Shown in pieces: positions 8,977-18,259 of a stretch of DNA of 64,000 nucleotides; positions within the stretch are counted from its first letter, which is position 1, and each line of letters starts with the position of its first letter. The notes beneath the pieces are model-generated. The model had not been told where the DNA came from, did not search any database, and saw only the letters and a program-made list of their open reading frames with translations. The stretch is from Verrucomicrobiaceae bacterium. GTDB lineage: Bacteria > Verrucomicrobiota > Verrucomicrobiia > Verrucomicrobiales > Verrucomicrobiaceae. The stretch is taken from contig JAEUHM010000041.1 in assembly GCA_016795485.1 (NCBI GenBank), forward strand, positions 124,001 through 188,000, written 5' to 3'. Both the position numbers and the translations under genes were made by a program.

Positions 8977-10350
8977 CTACTTGCCTTGAACGGGAGCGGT
9001 GACAGCACCCTCAGGCACTTTGTCGGCAGGAACGATTTTCCAAACGGCACCGCGAGCCTCTTGATAAGGGTCCACCTTGCCGCCGTAGCCAGCTGTGCCA
9101 TGGCAGAGGTAAAGCGCACCGTCTTCACCTTCACCACCACCGGTAGGCTTGATACCATCTGCGAGGTCTAGCAGTTCTTGCATCTGCCATGCGCCCTTGT
9201 CGTCACGTGCCATGCCCCAGATGCGGCCACTGCCCCAGTCTGAAACGAAGCAGATACCATCAAGGCTTGGGTAATCTTTGCCGCGATACACGCCCACACC
9301 TACCACGCAGATGCCCTGATCCACGTGGCTGTATTCAGCGATTGGCATTTGGCCAACTGGCGACCATTTGTCCGGATTGACTGCGGTTTCGGTGCCGTCT
9401 GCGTTCTTCTTCAAGATTTGTGGGAACGGATGGCTGCCGCACATGAACTTCCAGCCGTAGTTGAGGCCACCTTTGCAACCAGCGGGCTCAAAGTTGATCT
9501 CTTCCCAGTGGTTCTGGCCGATATCGAAGACGTAGAAGTCACCCGTCTTGCTGTCGAAGCACATCGTCCATGGATTGCGAATGCCGTAGCTCCAAATCTC
9601 GGGTTTAGCCTTGGGAGCGATCTTGCTGAAGGTCTCCTCGCTGATGCCGAACAAAGTCATCTGCTGAAGCGGCGTGACAAATGGATTGTCTTTGGGGATG
9701 CCATAGCCCTTCTCGGTAGTACGGGTGTTCACATCGATGCGCAAGACTTTGCCAAGCGTAGTGCTGAGGTCTTGACCTGCATTCAGGACGTCTCCTTCCC
9801 AGCCGCCATCACCGGAGCCGATGTAGAGGTAGCCATCTGGGCCAAAGCAAAGCTCGCCACCGTTGTGGTTGCAGTAAGGACGCTCCAACTGCATCACCAC
9901 GCGCGCACTCTCAGGATCTGCTTGGTCGGGATTGTTCTTCTTCACCTTGTACTCGACGATGAAGCCATCTCCGTTGAACCACATGTCGCTGTAGTGGACA
10001 TAAAAAAGGCCATTCTCCTTAAACTTCGGGTGGAAGGCGATGTCGTAAAGGCCCTGCTCCAGGAAGCTGCTCACAACGGTCTGCTGGATGTCGAGGAATG
10101 GCTTCTTTTGCAGCTTGCCGTCTTTGATGAGGCGAACCACGCCCGGACGTTCACAGACAAAGATGCGGTTAGTGCCGTCTTTTGGAGAATCGACGTGAAC
10201 CGGCTCCACCAAGCCGTCGGCAACCTGCACCAGTTGGATAGCCGCTGGCTTGGCGAGCTTGCCGCCGGGTTGAACGGGTTTGACTTGCTCCGCCGCTGCG
10301 GTCATAGCCGCCGCTAGGAGGGGAATGGAGAGAACGTGGATCGGTTTCAT
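8977..10350 (-). CDS. secreted PQQ-dependent sugar (glucose/sorbosone-type) dehydrogenase family protein
   Basis: A 457-residue exported protein with a short signal peptide (MKPIHVLSIPLLAAAMTAAA). It shows the soluble glucose dehydrogenase/sorbosone dehydrogenase propeller pattern: VPVHVDSPKDG-like opening, EQGLYDIAFHPKF, the catalytic-His region CNHNGGEL, FGPDGYLYIGSGDGG and SYGIRNPWTMCFD. In the family these enzymes oxidise sugars in the periplasm with PQQ; no PQQ synthesis gene is in the window. The start MKPIH was chosen over an upstream Met because it begins the signal peptide. It has its own promoter-like element just upstream. Confidence 0.85.
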   Translation of the reverse strand: MKPIHVLSIPLLAAAMTAAAEQVKPVQPGGKLAKPAAIQLVQVADGLVEPVHVDSPKDGTNRIFVCERPGVVRLIKDGKLQKKPFLDIQQTVVSSFLEQGLYDIAFHPKFKENGLFYVHYSDMWFNGDGFIVEYKVKKNNPDQADPESARVVMQLERPYCNHNGGELCFGPDGYLYIGSGDGGWEGDVLNAGQDLSTTLGKVLRIDVNTRTTEKGYGIPKDNPFVTPLQQMTLFGISEETFSKIAPKAKPEIWSYGIRNPWTMCFDSKTGDFYVFDIGQNHWEEINFEPAGCKGGLNYGWKFMCGSHPFPQILKKNADGTETAVNPDKWSPVGQMPIAEYSHVDQGICVVGVGVYRGKDYPSLDGICFVSDWGSGRIWGMARDDKGAWQMQELLDLADGIKPTGGGEGEDGALYLCHGTAGYGGKVDPYQEARGAVWKIVPADKVPEGAVTAPVQGK

Positions 10351-10386
10351 AAAGATGAATTGAGCTGTGGGGTGGAAAGAACGCAC

Positions 10387-10416
10387 AGCTTAGGAAAATC
10401 CTGGCATTCTGGGCAA
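10387..10416 (-). promoter_or_regulatory. putative promoter of the sugar dehydrogenase gene
   Basis: On the minus strand a TTGCCC hexamer (10411-10416) is followed after 18 bp by TAAGCT (10387-10392), about 36 bp before the start codon. The -35-like TTGCC core is shared with three other putative promoters here. A small palindrome AGGA-TTT-TCCT lies in the spacer. Prediction by eye only. Confidence 0.3.
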
Positions 10417-10523
10417 GTTTTTATTCCTCGGAGAGCCAGCTAGAGCCAAAACCGTCCGAAAGTCCGGCTTTGGCCGTCCAGGTGACGAAAAGTTAACTTA
10501 TTCTCAAGGTTTCCAGCACTTGC

Positions 10524-10551
10524 TTGCCATTCCCGGCAGGTCGGCTAGACT
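10524..10551 (+). promoter_or_regulatory. putative typA promoter
   Basis: TTGCCA (10524-10529), a 16 bp spacer and TAGACT (10546-10551). The predicted transcription start would leave only a leader of about 12 nt before the typA ATG. The arrangement is almost identical to the element before rfbB. Confidence 0.4.
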
Positions 10552-10569
10552 CCCCGCCCCCCAAATCTC

Positions 10570-12414
10570 ATGCCCGGTCCGCAACACATCCGCAATATCG
10601 CCATCATCGCACACGTCGATCACGGCAAAACCACCCTCGTCGACAACTTGCTCAAAGCTGGCGGAACTTATCGTGAAAACCAAGCCGTGCAGGAGCGCGC
10701 CATGGACAGCATGGATCTGGAGCGCGAGAAGGGCATTACCATCAAGGCCAAGAATACCTCGGTGCACTGGCAGGGCCACATCATCAACATCGTAGACACC
10801 CCCGGACACGCTGACTTCGGCGGTGAGGTGGAACGGGTGATGAAAATGGTCGATGGAGTGATGCTTGTGGTGGATGCCTACGAGGGTCCGCAAGCCCAGA
10901 CTCGCTTCGTGCTCCGCAAAGCGCTTCAGAATAACCTGAAGCCCATCGTGTTCGTGAACAAGATGGACCGGCCCAATATTGATCCAGCAAAAGTGCACGA
11001 TCAGGTGCTGGAGTTGTTTTTGGAACTTGAGGCCAACGAGGACCAGTTCAATGCGCCGTTCCTTTACGGAAGTGCGCGAGCTGGCTGGGTGAGCGAAACG
11101 CCGGATGGCGAGCAGCACGACATGGCGTTCATGCTCAAGAAGATCGAAGAATACATTCCGCCTCCTAATGCTGAAGTCGAAGGTGACTTCCAACTTCTGG
11201 TGTCGAACATCGACTGGGACAACTTCGTTGGCCGTGTGGCCATTGGCCGTATTAACCGAGGCACCGTCAACGTGGGAGACCGTCTCTTCCTGCTGCCGAA
11301 AGAAGCAGGCGGCAATGCCATCCCAGCAAAGATCAGCAAGATCTTCCAATACACGGGCATCTCCACCAACGAATCCAGCACAGGAGGCGCTGGTGACATT
11401 GTGGGCATTAGTGGTTTCGAGGACGTGGATATTGGACAGACCATAGCGGGCAGTGCAGACGCCGAACCGCTGCCATTTGTTGCCATCGACCCACCAACGA
11501 TTGAGATGCAGATATCCGTAAATGACGGTCCATTTGCAGGACGCGAGGGCGATCACGTCACATCCCGCAAGATCCGCGACCGACTTTTCAGGGAAGCAAA
11601 AACGAACGTGGCTCTCACGATCAGCGACACGGATCTCGCAGGTGTGTTCTCCATCGCAGCACGTGGATCCATGCAGATCGCCGTGCTTGTGGAAACGATG
11701 CGGAGAGAGGGATTTGAAGTGTGTGTGTCGCGTCCAATTGCGATCACCAAGAAAACAGAAGATGGCACGATTCTAGAACCCTTTGAAACGCTCTGGGTGG
11801 AAGTGCCAGAGGATTCCGTTGGCGGCGTCATGAAGCGTCTCGCAGCCAGAAAGGCGAAGATTGATGACATCAAGGTCCACGCCCATTCCACGACCATTGA
11901 GTGTACGATTCCTACACGCGGTATCATCGGATTTGAGTTCGAGCTGATGAACCTGACGAGCGGCCATGGTATCTTCAGTCACTTGTTCAAAGAGTATGCA
12001 CCGCACTGCGGCCTCATGAGCACCCGGACGACGGGCACTTTGGTGAGCGTGGAGCAAGGAGAAGCCACAGCGTATGCCTTGGACAGCATCCAGGTTCGCG
12101 GAAAGCTTTTTGTTGCAGCAGGTGACCTCGTTTATGACGGCATGATCGTGGGGGAGAACCCGCGCACGGAGGACTTGCCTGTGAATCCTACCCGTTCCAA
12201 GCAACTCACCAACTTCCGTGCTTCTGGCTCTGACAAAGGCATCCAGCTTGTTCCGCCTATTCGGTTCAGCCTTGAGCGCGCCATCGAATACATCGCTCCA
12301 GACGAACTCGTGGAGACCACTCCACAGAACATTCGCCTTCGTAAGCGCATCCTGGATCAGAACTTGCGTGCACGCGAGACGAAGCGCATGAAGGAACTTG
12401 CTGAAGGGCAATAA
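10570..12414 (+). CDS. typA: translational GTPase TypA/BipA
   Basis: A 614-residue ribosome-associated GTPase involved in ribosome assembly and stress adaptation. G-domain motifs are intact: [11 protein letters not shown] (P-loop, about residues 15-25), the T-containing switch I (EKGITI), [11 protein letters not shown] (G3) and VNKMDRP (G4). An EF-Tu-like domain 2 ([14 protein letters not shown]) follows, then EF-G-like domain III/V segments and the BipA-specific C-terminus ([13 protein letters not shown]). Length is normal for the family. It is a lone unit after a 219 bp intergenic region and is followed after 79 bp by a sulfatase gene. Confidence 0.96.
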   Translation: MPGPQHIRNIAIIAHVDHGKTTLVDNLLKAGGTYRENQAVQERAMDSMDLEREKGITIKAKNTSVHWQGHIINIVDTPGHADFGGEVERVMKMVDGVMLVVDAYEGPQAQTRFVLRKALQNNLKPIVFVNKMDRPNIDPAKVHDQVLELFLELEANEDQFNAPFLYGSARAGWVSETPDGEQHDMAFMLKKIEEYIPPPNAEVEGDFQLLVSNIDWDNFVGRVAIGRINRGTVNVGDRLFLLPKEAGGNAIPAKISKIFQYTGISTNESSTGGAGDIVGISGFEDVDIGQTIAGSADAEPLPFVAIDPPTIEMQISVNDGPFAGREGDHVTSRKIRDRLFREAKTNVALTISDTDLAGVFSIAARGSMQIAVLVETMRREGFEVCVSRPIAITKKTEDGTILEPFETLWVEVPEDSVGGVMKRLAARKAKIDDIKVHAHSTTIECTIPTRGIIGFEFELMNLTSGHGIFSHLFKEYAPHCGLMSTRTTGTLVSVEQGEATAYALDSIQVRGKLFVAAGDLVYDGMIVGENPRTEDLPVNPTRSKQLTNFRASGSDKGIQLVPPIRFSLERAIEYIAPDELVETTPQNIRLRKRILDQNLRARETKRMKELAEGQ

Positions 12415-12447
12415 AGTTCCCTTCAACCGCTGTGATCCCATCCGCAG

Positions 12448-12462
12448 TGCACATTCTGTGCA
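12448..12462. promoter_or_regulatory. perfect inverted repeat upstream of sulfatase
   Basis: TGCACA-TTC-TGTGCA lies 32 bp before the sulfatase start codon in the 79 bp gap after typA. There is no T-run, so it is not an obvious terminator; its position would suit an operator. Function is speculative. Confidence 0.25.
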
Positions 12463-12493
12463 TCAAGTGGCGCTATTTCGCGTTCAAGAGGCC

Positions 12494-13930
12494 ATGTCCA
12501 TCCGGTATCTTGCCTCTCTCCTCGCTTTGCTCCCAGCTTTGCTATTCGCCAAGCCAAATGTCGTCTTCATTCTTGCTGATGACTTGGGCTACACGGATGT
12601 TGGCTGCTTCGGCAGCGAATACTACGAGACGCCGAACATTGATCGCCTTGCTGAGCAAGGAATGCGGCTAACCAATCACCATCATCATCAGAACTGCCAG
12701 CCAACAAGAGCAGCGCTCATGTCTGGCCAATACGCAGCCCGCACTGGAGTTTATACGGTGGGTGGGATCGACCGATTTGACTGGAGCACGCGCCCGCTTC
12801 GACCTGTCGACAATGTTACTAGCCTGCCACTGGATCGCACCATCTTGCCTCAGGTGATGAAGTCTGCCGGATATGCGACAGCGATGTTTGGGAAATGGCA
12901 CCTCGGAAACAGTGCCAACTACCATCCAGGAAAGCGTGGATTCGACGAGGCCATCGAATCCAGTGGCAAACACTTCAACTTCGCCACTGATCCAAAGACT
13001 GAGTATCCAGAAGGCACCTACCTTGCTGATTTCCTCACGGACAAAGCCGTGGACTTCATTCAGCGAAACAAGGAGAAGCCCTTCTTCCTCTACTTGCCTC
13101 ACTTTGGCGTCCACTCTCCCCATCAGGCAAAGGAGAACTGGATCAGCCACTTCAAAAACAAGCCGGGTGTGGGTGGGCACAACAATCCTGTCTATGCGGC
13201 AATGATCGCCAGTGTGGACGAGAGCGTAGGACGCATCATGAAGTTGCTAGACGAACTCAAACTCGCCGAGAACACGGTATTGATCTTCTCCAGCGACAAC
13301 GGAGGTGTGGGAGGCTACGAGCGTGAGGGCATCAAAAAGGCTGGGGACATCACCGACAATGCGCCACTCCGAAGCGGAAAAGGCAGTCTTTATGAAGGAG
13401 GAACGCGGGTTCCATTCATCGTACGCTGGCCCGGACAGGTCAAATCTGGCTCTCAGTGCGATGTTCCATCGATTCACGTCGATCTCATGCCCTCGCTTGC
13501 TGAAGTAGCAGGTGCCGCTCTTCCCGATCAGCCATTGGATGGAGAAAGCCTTGCTCCATTATGGACCGGGAAGGCAACCGAACTGAAAAGAAAAGCCATC
13601 TTCCAGCACTTCCCGGGTTATCTTGGTGCAGGTGCCGACAGTTGGAGAACGACTCCTGTCAGTTTGATTCAGAGTGGTGACTGGAAGCTTATGAAGTTCC
13701 TCGAAGACAACCACTTGGAGCTCTACAATCTCAAAGAAGACATTGGTGAAAAGAACAACCTTGCCACGACACAGTCGGAGAAAGCGAAGGATCTTCACGA
13801 TCAACTTGTAGCTTGGCAGTCTGCGATCAAGGCACCAATGCCAACACCCAACGACGGCAAGTCGGCCACTCAGAAGGCCGGAAAGGGCAAAGGGAAGAAA
13901 AAAGGCAAAAAGAAGAGCGCGGAAGAGTGA
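12494..13930 (+). CDS. secreted type I sulfatase (arylsulfatase family)
   Basis: A 478-residue sulfatase that would hydrolyse sulfate esters, probably on polysaccharides, outside the cytoplasm. A signal peptide (to about residue 18) is followed by NVVFILADDLGYTD (metal Asp pair). The formylglycine signature C-Q-P-T-R begins at Cys68, so the enzyme needs oxidation of Cys to formylglycine. GKWHLG, the FSSDNGG metal site and a C-terminal LYNLKEDIGEKNN segment complete the family pattern. The last 25 residues are a Lys/Gly-rich tail (KGKGKKKGKKK). The start codon is the first ATG preceding the signal peptide; upstream in-frame Met is inside typA. Confidence 0.93.
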   Translation: MSIRYLASLLALLPALLFAKPNVVFILADDLGYTDVGCFGSEYYETPNIDRLAEQGMRLTNHHHHQNCQPTRAALMSGQYAARTGVYTVGGIDRFDWSTRPLRPVDNVTSLPLDRTILPQVMKSAGYATAMFGKWHLGNSANYHPGKRGFDEAIESSGKHFNFATDPKTEYPEGTYLADFLTDKAVDFIQRNKEKPFFLYLPHFGVHSPHQAKENWISHFKNKPGVGGHNNPVYAAMIASVDESVGRIMKLLDELKLAENTVLIFSSDNGGVGGYEREGIKKAGDITDNAPLRSGKGSLYEGGTRVPFIVRWPGQVKSGSQCDVPSIHVDLMPSLAEVAGAALPDQPLDGESLAPLWTGKATELKRKAIFQHFPGYLGAGADSWRTTPVSLIQSGDWKLMKFLEDNHLELYNLKEDIGEKNNLATTQSEKAKDLHDQLVAWQSAIKAPMPTPNDGKSATQKAGKGKGKKKGKKKSAEE

Positions 13931-13939
13931 CCGATACCT

Positions 13940-14503
13940 TCACTGCCGTTGCCGAACAACTTCAAACAGGCAAACCCCAGTCGCAACGGACACGTTGAGA
14001 CACTCCACACTGCCCGCCATCGGAATACGGACAAGGAAGTCGCACTTTTCCTGAGTAAGCCTTCTCATGCCACTGCCCTCAGCTCCCATGACAATGCCGA
14101 TGGGCCCTTTGAGATCGACTTGATAGAGTGATTGAGTTGCTTCGTCTGCGGTGCCTACAAGCCAGACTCCAAGCTCCTTGAGCCGCTCCATCGCTCTGGC
14201 CAAATTGGTTACGCGGACAATTGGGACGTGATCTGCCCCTCCACATGAAACGCGCCGCACCGTCTCCGTGATGGGAGCGGATTTGTCTTTTGGTAGCACC
14301 ACAGCCGTCACTCCCGCGCCATCCGCTGTGCGAAGACAGGCTCCCAGATTGTGTGGGTCTGTCACGCAGTCCAACACAAGCACGATCGGTGCCGGACTAG
14401 CCTCCAGGAGACGAGGAAGATCATCCTCTTCGTAAGCTGCCACCTCGCCGTTGGGACGAGAGTGTTTGTTTGCTCTAGCAAGGGACTGGGGAGGACGTGC
14501 CAT
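13940..14503 (-). CDS. rlmB: SpoU/TrmH-family RNA 2'-O-methyltransferase, RlmB-like
   Basis: A 187-residue SAM-dependent methyltransferase with a SPOUT knot. Motif 1 is [14 protein letters not shown] (Asn and Arg), motif 2 is [12 protein letters not shown], and motif 3 is [13 protein letters not shown]. The sequence around motif 1 is closest to RlmB, which methylates G2251 of 23S rRNA. The protein is about 50-60 residues shorter than standard RlmB because the N-terminal L30e-like substrate-binding domain is largely missing, so the exact RNA target is less certain. It is the last gene of the rfbB-to-rlmB minus-strand cluster and converges with the sulfatase gene (9 bp). Confidence 0.75.
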   Translation of the reverse strand: MARPPQSLARANKHSRPNGEVAAYEEDDLPRLLEASPAPIVLVLDCVTDPHNLGACLRTADGAGVTAVVLPKDKSAPITETVRRVSCGGADHVPIVRVTNLARAMERLKELGVWLVGTADEATQSLYQVDLKGPIGIVMGAEGSGMRRLTQEKCDFLVRIPMAGSVECLNVSVATGVCLFEVVRQRQ

Positions 14504-14509
14504 TGAGTT

Positions 14510-14947
14510 TTAGAACATGGGTTCTCTGGCCAGATAGCTCAAAATCCACAGAGTGATGGAGATCAGCCCTGCCACGATTCCCCACCACATCAGCGAGGGA
14601 GAGATGCCGGGAACGAGTAGGCTAAAAGATGGTAGGAAGGACAGGTAGTAGACATTCACTTGATCGCCCTCCCTCAGTTGGCGAGGAACAGAACTGCCCA
14701 GCACAGGAACAGATGTGGACTGGCTCACAAAACCAACCCGCTGACCGAAGTAGGTAGTCCCCCCAACTTCATAGGTGTAAGTAAACCGCGCCTTGGTGCC
14801 GAATAGCATCAAATCCCGTCTGCCCGAGTTGGCGCGTTGAACAACCCCAACCGTCGTAGGCCACGTGGAACTGGTGTATTGGCACAAAGCCATGACTGCC
14901 ATGCCCAAAAGGACGGCAATGGAGAGCAGGCGCAAAGTCAAAGTCAT
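14510..14947 (-). CDS. DUF3592 membrane protein
   Basis: A 145-residue protein with an N-terminal span (about residues 5-22), a beta-rich extracytoplasmic middle and a second span near the C-terminus (about 118-138). The middle contains STWPTTVGVVQ, RFTYTYEVGGTTYFGQRV-like and GDQVNVYYLSFLP segments, which match the DUF3592 pattern (W-P-x-x-x-G, Y-x-Y-x-V-x-G, Y-x-P). Function of the family is unknown. It lies 9 bp downstream of the Coa1-like gene in the same cluster. Confidence 0.7.
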   Translation of the reverse strand: MTLTLRLLSIAVLLGMAVMALCQYTSSTWPTTVGVVQRANSGRRDLMLFGTKARFTYTYEVGGTTYFGQRVGFVSQSTSVPVLGSSVPRQLREGDQVNVYYLSFLPSFSLLVPGISPSLMWWGIVAGLISITLWILSYLAREPMF

Positions 14948-14956
14948 GCTGGAGGG

Positions 14957-15457
14957 CTATTTGGCACTATTGGATGAGTTTTGCAACGCTGCGGGCGCTT
15001 CTGCCTCTGGCCGAGCCGCAAGCAACTGAAGGCGTTCGCCCCCATCCACGGCCAACTCGAGGTTCACAAACGTCCACTCACTGTCACCAGACTTAGAACC
15101 TTCGGCATAGAGCTTCCCACTTCCTTTTGGGCCTGAGAGTGGTATTTCCACACGCACAGTCTTTCTACTGATCTCGCCTTTGGTTTGTCCGGTGATCAAC
15201 CATCCCATCTCGATTGGCTCGCCGAGGGCTTCGATGACTCCAGGCGCCTTCTTAGCGCGTTCCACAGCAACATTGACGCCTTCACTGTTGCGAATGGAAA
15301 CGAACACGATCGCGATGATCATCAGAATCAGAGCTACAAAACCTATCACGATCGTCAGACATCCGCCGCAGCCAATCCCGATGCCTTTGCCTATCGCGCG
15401 GGCATTCTCGGAGTTAACCCTTGTCGGGTCACCAAAGGGTGGGGGTGTTGAGTTCAT
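14957..15457 (-). CDS. single-span membrane protein with Coa1/Tim21-like domain
   Basis: A 166-residue protein: a short cytoplasmic N-terminus with Gly/Cys-rich GIGIGCGGCL, one membrane span (about residues 35-55), then a soluble domain with GEPIEMGWLITG, IPLSGPKGSGKLYAEG and EWTFVNLELAVDG. This pattern resembles the cytochrome oxidase assembly factor Coa1 family (G-x-P, G, GxKGxGxl, W-x-l-x-l). Its start overlaps the rsmE stop by 4 nt. A role in membrane-complex assembly is only an analogy. Confidence 0.55.
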   Translation of the reverse strand: MNSTPPPFGDPTRVNSENARAIGKGIGIGCGGCLTIVIGFVALILMIIAIVFVSIRNSEGVNVAVERAKKAPGVIEALGEPIEMGWLITGQTKGEISRKTVRVEIPLSGPKGSGKLYAEGSKSGDSEWTFVNLELAVDGGERLQLLAARPEAEAPAALQNSSNSAK

Positions 15458-16188
15458 CGCGGAAGAGACAGATGATAGCTCAAAGTGGACACTGCAACAA
15501 TCGCTGCGGTTTCACATCTGAGGGTGAGCGGCCCGAGTTGCAGCGGCAGCCAGCCATCTGAACGGAAAAGTGCATACTCTGCGGGTGAAAAATCTCCTTC
15601 TGGGCCAATCGCAATAGCGCAAGGTCCAGCGCTTCTTTGCAATTGCTCGTGCAGAGGCCTAGCATCGGGCTCTAAAGACGCGATAAGCTTCGTTGGAGTA
15701 TCTGAGAGCTTCTTCAGCGCGTCCTTGGTGGAGCACGGGGCAGTCACGGCGGGCAACCACGGTTGGCCGCACTGCTTGCAGGCTTCGATCGCCGCTTTTT
15801 GCCATCGGCTCCGCTTCTTGGCCGAGTCATCAGCATCAAGGCGAACGATCGTGCGCTCGCTGATGATCGGAACGATGGTCGCAACACCCAACTCCACGGC
15901 CTTCTCAATGATCCACTCCATTCCATCACCTTTCGGAATGGCTTGCAGCAAAGTAACGGGGGTCGCAGGGGCTTGTGTGTCATGCAAAGCCTGCACGGAG
16001 ACAGAAACAGCATCCTTTTCGATGTGATCAATCCGTGCGATGGCTCGTTGCCCCTTGCCGTTGAGCACGGAAATCTCGTCGCCTACTCGATGGCGGCGCA
16101 CTTGCACACAATGTCGCGCCTCTTCTCCTCTCAAAACCAGACTGGAATCACCAGCCCAGTTTTCTGCATCAAGGAAGAAGTGGGACAT
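15454..16188 (-). CDS. rsmE: 16S rRNA (uracil1498-N3)-methyltransferase
   Basis: A 244-residue SPOUT-class methyltransferase that methylates U1498 of 16S rRNA in the decoding centre. The N-terminal PUA-like domain contains GEEARHCVQVRRHRVGD, and the catalytic domain contains AIPKGDGMEWIIEKAVELGV, the SAM-binding IGPEGDFSPAE loop and LGPLTLRCETAAI knot. Length is standard. Its 3' end overlaps the next gene by 4 nt (ATGA type), and it follows rfbA by 28 bp, so rRNA modification and dTDP-sugar genes share a transcript. Confidence 0.93.
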   Translation of the reverse strand: MSHFFLDAENWAGDSSLVLRGEEARHCVQVRRHRVGDEISVLNGKGQRAIARIDHIEKDAVSVSVQALHDTQAPATPVTLLQAIPKGDGMEWIIEKAVELGVATIVPIISERTIVRLDADDSAKKRSRWQKAAIEACKQCGQPWLPAVTAPCSTKDALKKLSDTPTKLIASLEPDARPLHEQLQRSAGPCAIAIGPEGDFSPAEYALFRSDGWLPLQLGPLTLRCETAAIVAVSTLSYHLSLPR

Positions 16189-16216
16189 AGCACCTCGGTG
16201 TGGAAGCGCTGTCGCA

Positions 16217-17092
16217 CTAGCCTGGAAGCTTCTTCAAGTAGCCAGCGTACTCGGTTTTGCCGAGCTTCTCAGCCCAAGTATCGAGTTCCGATTTGCTGAT
16301 CCACTTCTTGTTGTAAGCGATCTCTTCCAAGCAAGCGATCTTCAAACCTTGGCGATGCTGGATCACCTTCACGAAGTCCGTGGCATCAGCCAAGGCGTCT
16401 GGAGATCCTGTGTCCAACCAAGCCGTACCGCGACCAAGCACTTCGACGTTCAACTCGCCTTTCTCTAGGTAGACACGATTGAGGTCTGTGATCTCCAACT
16501 CGCCGCGCGGACTTGGTTTGAGCGCTTTGGCGATGTCTACCACCTGCTCGTCATAAAAGTAGATACCTGGCACGGCATAGTTTGACTTCGGCACTTTAGG
16601 CTTCTCCTCCAGGCTGATGGCCTTGCCGCTAGCATCAAACTCCACGACCCCATAAGCCTCGGGCGTGGCTGTGTAGTAGCCAAAAATCGTGGCACCTGAT
16701 GGTTGGCGGGCCGCCGCCTCAATCGCCGCGCGGAACTGCGAGCCGTAAAAAAGATTGTCGCCCAGCACAAGTGCTGCCTTGCCCCCATCGAGGAACTTTT
16801 CCCCAATTAGGAAAGCCTGAGCAAGGCCCTCTGGCTTCGGTTGCTCGGCATACTCAAACTTCACACCAAACTGGCTGCCGTCTCCAAGCAACTTTTGGAA
16901 GTTTGGCAGGTCGTGCGGTGTGGAGATGATCAATATATCGCGAATGTCCGCCAGCATCAGGCAGCTGATGGGGTAGTAGATCATCGGCTTGTCATAGACT
17001 GGCATGAGCTGCTTACTGACAGCGATAGTCAGAGGGTAGAGCCGGGTGCCAGAGCCGCCAGCGAGGACGATGCCTTTGCGTGAGTTGGACAT
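16217..17092 (-). CDS. rfbA: glucose-1-phosphate thymidylyltransferase
   Basis: A 291-residue nucleotidyltransferase making dTDP-glucose, the first step to dTDP-L-rhamnose and related sugars for surface polysaccharides. The motif [11 protein letters not shown] is near the N-terminus, followed by [26 protein letters not shown] and [20 protein letters not shown], all typical of RmlA. Length is standard. It lies 33 bp downstream of rfbB on the same strand; rfbC and rfbD are not in the window. Confidence 0.95.
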   Translation of the reverse strand: MSNSRKGIVLAGGSGTRLYPLTIAVSKQLMPVYDKPMIYYPISCLMLADIRDILIISTPHDLPNFQKLLGDGSQFGVKFEYAEQPKPEGLAQAFLIGEKFLDGGKAALVLGDNLFYGSQFRAAIEAAARQPSGATIFGYYTATPEAYGVVEFDASGKAISLEEKPKVPKSNYAVPGIYFYDEQVVDIAKALKPSPRGELEITDLNRVYLEKGELNVEVLGRGTAWLDTGSPDALADATDFVKVIQHRQGLKIACLEEIAYNKKWISKSELDTWAEKLGKTEYAGYLKKLPG

Positions 17093-17125
17093 GATGCTTT
17101 TGGGTGAAAGTGAAAGGCGATAATG

Positions 17126-18199
17126 TCAGGCCGTGCCAAGACGCTCTAATTGGTATTTGCCGCTCTTGATGTTGGCGATCCACTCTTCGTTATCGAGATA
17201 CCACCGCACGGTGCGCTTGATGCCGGACGCGAACGTTTCACGCGGCTGCCAGCCAAGCTCATTCTCAATCTTGCTGCAGTTGATCGCATACCGATGATCG
17301 TGACCAGGGCGGTCTTTCACATACGTAATCAACTCTTCGGGAGTGCGATTGAGTCCGGGCTTGGCTTCGTTCACGGCACTGATGAGAGCGTGCACGACGT
17401 CGATGTTCTTCATCTCGCACTTGCCGCCGATGTTGTAGGTCTCGCCGGTTTTGCCTTTGACCAGCGCCATAGCTAAACCACGAGCGTGATCTTCCACATA
17501 GAGCCAGTCTCTCACGTTGGAGCCGTCTCCGTAGACGGGAAGTTTTTCACCAGCGATGATTTTTTGGATCATCAGCGGAATGAGCTTTTCAGGGAATTGG
17601 TAGGGACCGTAGTTGTTGCTACAGTTCGTGGTGACGATGTCCATCCCGTAGGTGTGGACGTATGCGCGTGCGAGGTGGTCGCTTCCTGCCTTACTGGCGG
17701 AGTACGGGCTGTTTGGTTGATACGGAGTCGTCTCCTCAAAAGCCGGGTCAGTCATGCTGAGACTGCCGTAAACTTCGTCCGTGCTGACATGGAGGAAGCG
17801 GAAGTCAGGCTGCTCTTTCCAATAAGCGCGACAGGTGTCCAGAAGGCGGAAAGTGCCCACAAAATTGGTCATGATGAACGCTTCTGGGCCATCAATGCTT
17901 CGGTCCACGTGGCTCTCCGCCGCGAGGTGCATCACGCGGTTAATCTTGTGCTCCCGGAGCACCTTTCCCACCAGCGCACTATCCAAAATGTCACCTACCA
18001 CGAGCTCATGCCGCGGATCATTGGCCACCGGGGTGAGGTTGGCGGGATTGCCAGCGTAAGTCAGTTTGTCAAAGCTGATGACCTTCTCCACCGTCACACC
18101 CAACTCAGCCGCTGCTGGCCCTAGTAGGTAATGCACGAGGTTGGAGCCGATAAAGCCGGCACTGCCAGTGACGAGGATGCGCAGTTGTGGATTTGCCAT
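17126..18199 (-). CDS. rfbB: dTDP-glucose 4,6-dehydratase
   Basis: A 357-residue extended SDR enzyme converting dTDP-glucose to dTDP-4-keto-6-deoxyglucose. The NAD-binding GSAGFIGSNLVHYL loop, AAESHVDRSI, the FLHVSTDEVYG segment, the catalytic YSASK and the TTNCSNNYGPYQFPEKLIPLMI region are all present. It is the first gene of the minus-strand cluster and has a good promoter-like element upstream. Confidence 0.95.
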   Translation of the reverse strand: MANPQLRILVTGSAGFIGSNLVHYLLGPAAAELGVTVEKVISFDKLTYAGNPANLTPVANDPRHELVVGDILDSALVGKVLREHKINRVMHLAAESHVDRSIDGPEAFIMTNFVGTFRLLDTCRAYWKEQPDFRFLHVSTDEVYGSLSMTDPAFEETTPYQPNSPYSASKAGSDHLARAYVHTYGMDIVTTNCSNNYGPYQFPEKLIPLMIQKIIAGEKLPVYGDGSNVRDWLYVEDHARGLAMALVKGKTGETYNIGGKCEMKNIDVVHALISAVNEAKPGLNRTPEELITYVKDRPGHDHRYAINCSKIENELGWQPRETFASGIKRTVRWYLDNEEWIANIKSGKYQLERLGTA

Positions 18200-18227
18200 G
18201 TTGGGGAATCCCTTTCGGGGGAGGCGG

Positions 18228-18255
18228 AGTCTAGGCTGGAGCGCGAACGGGGCAA
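18228..18255 (-). promoter_or_regulatory. putative rfbB-cluster promoter
   Basis: On the minus strand TTGCCC (18250-18255), a 16 bp spacer and TAGACT (18228-18233), ending 28 bp before the rfbB start codon. The -10 box and spacing are the same as before typA. It lies in the 60 bp gap after the AraC regulator gene. Confidence 0.42.
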
Positions 18256-18259
18256 GAGG

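Noticed and set aside
9325..10317. 330-codon plus-strand open frame over the sugar dehydrogenase
   Set aside because: Antisense to a gene with a clear signal peptide and catalytic motifs; product has no domain.
10504..11556. 350-codon minus-strand open frame over typA
   Set aside because: Antisense to an unambiguous GTPase gene; low-complexity His/Val-rich product with no recognisable motif.
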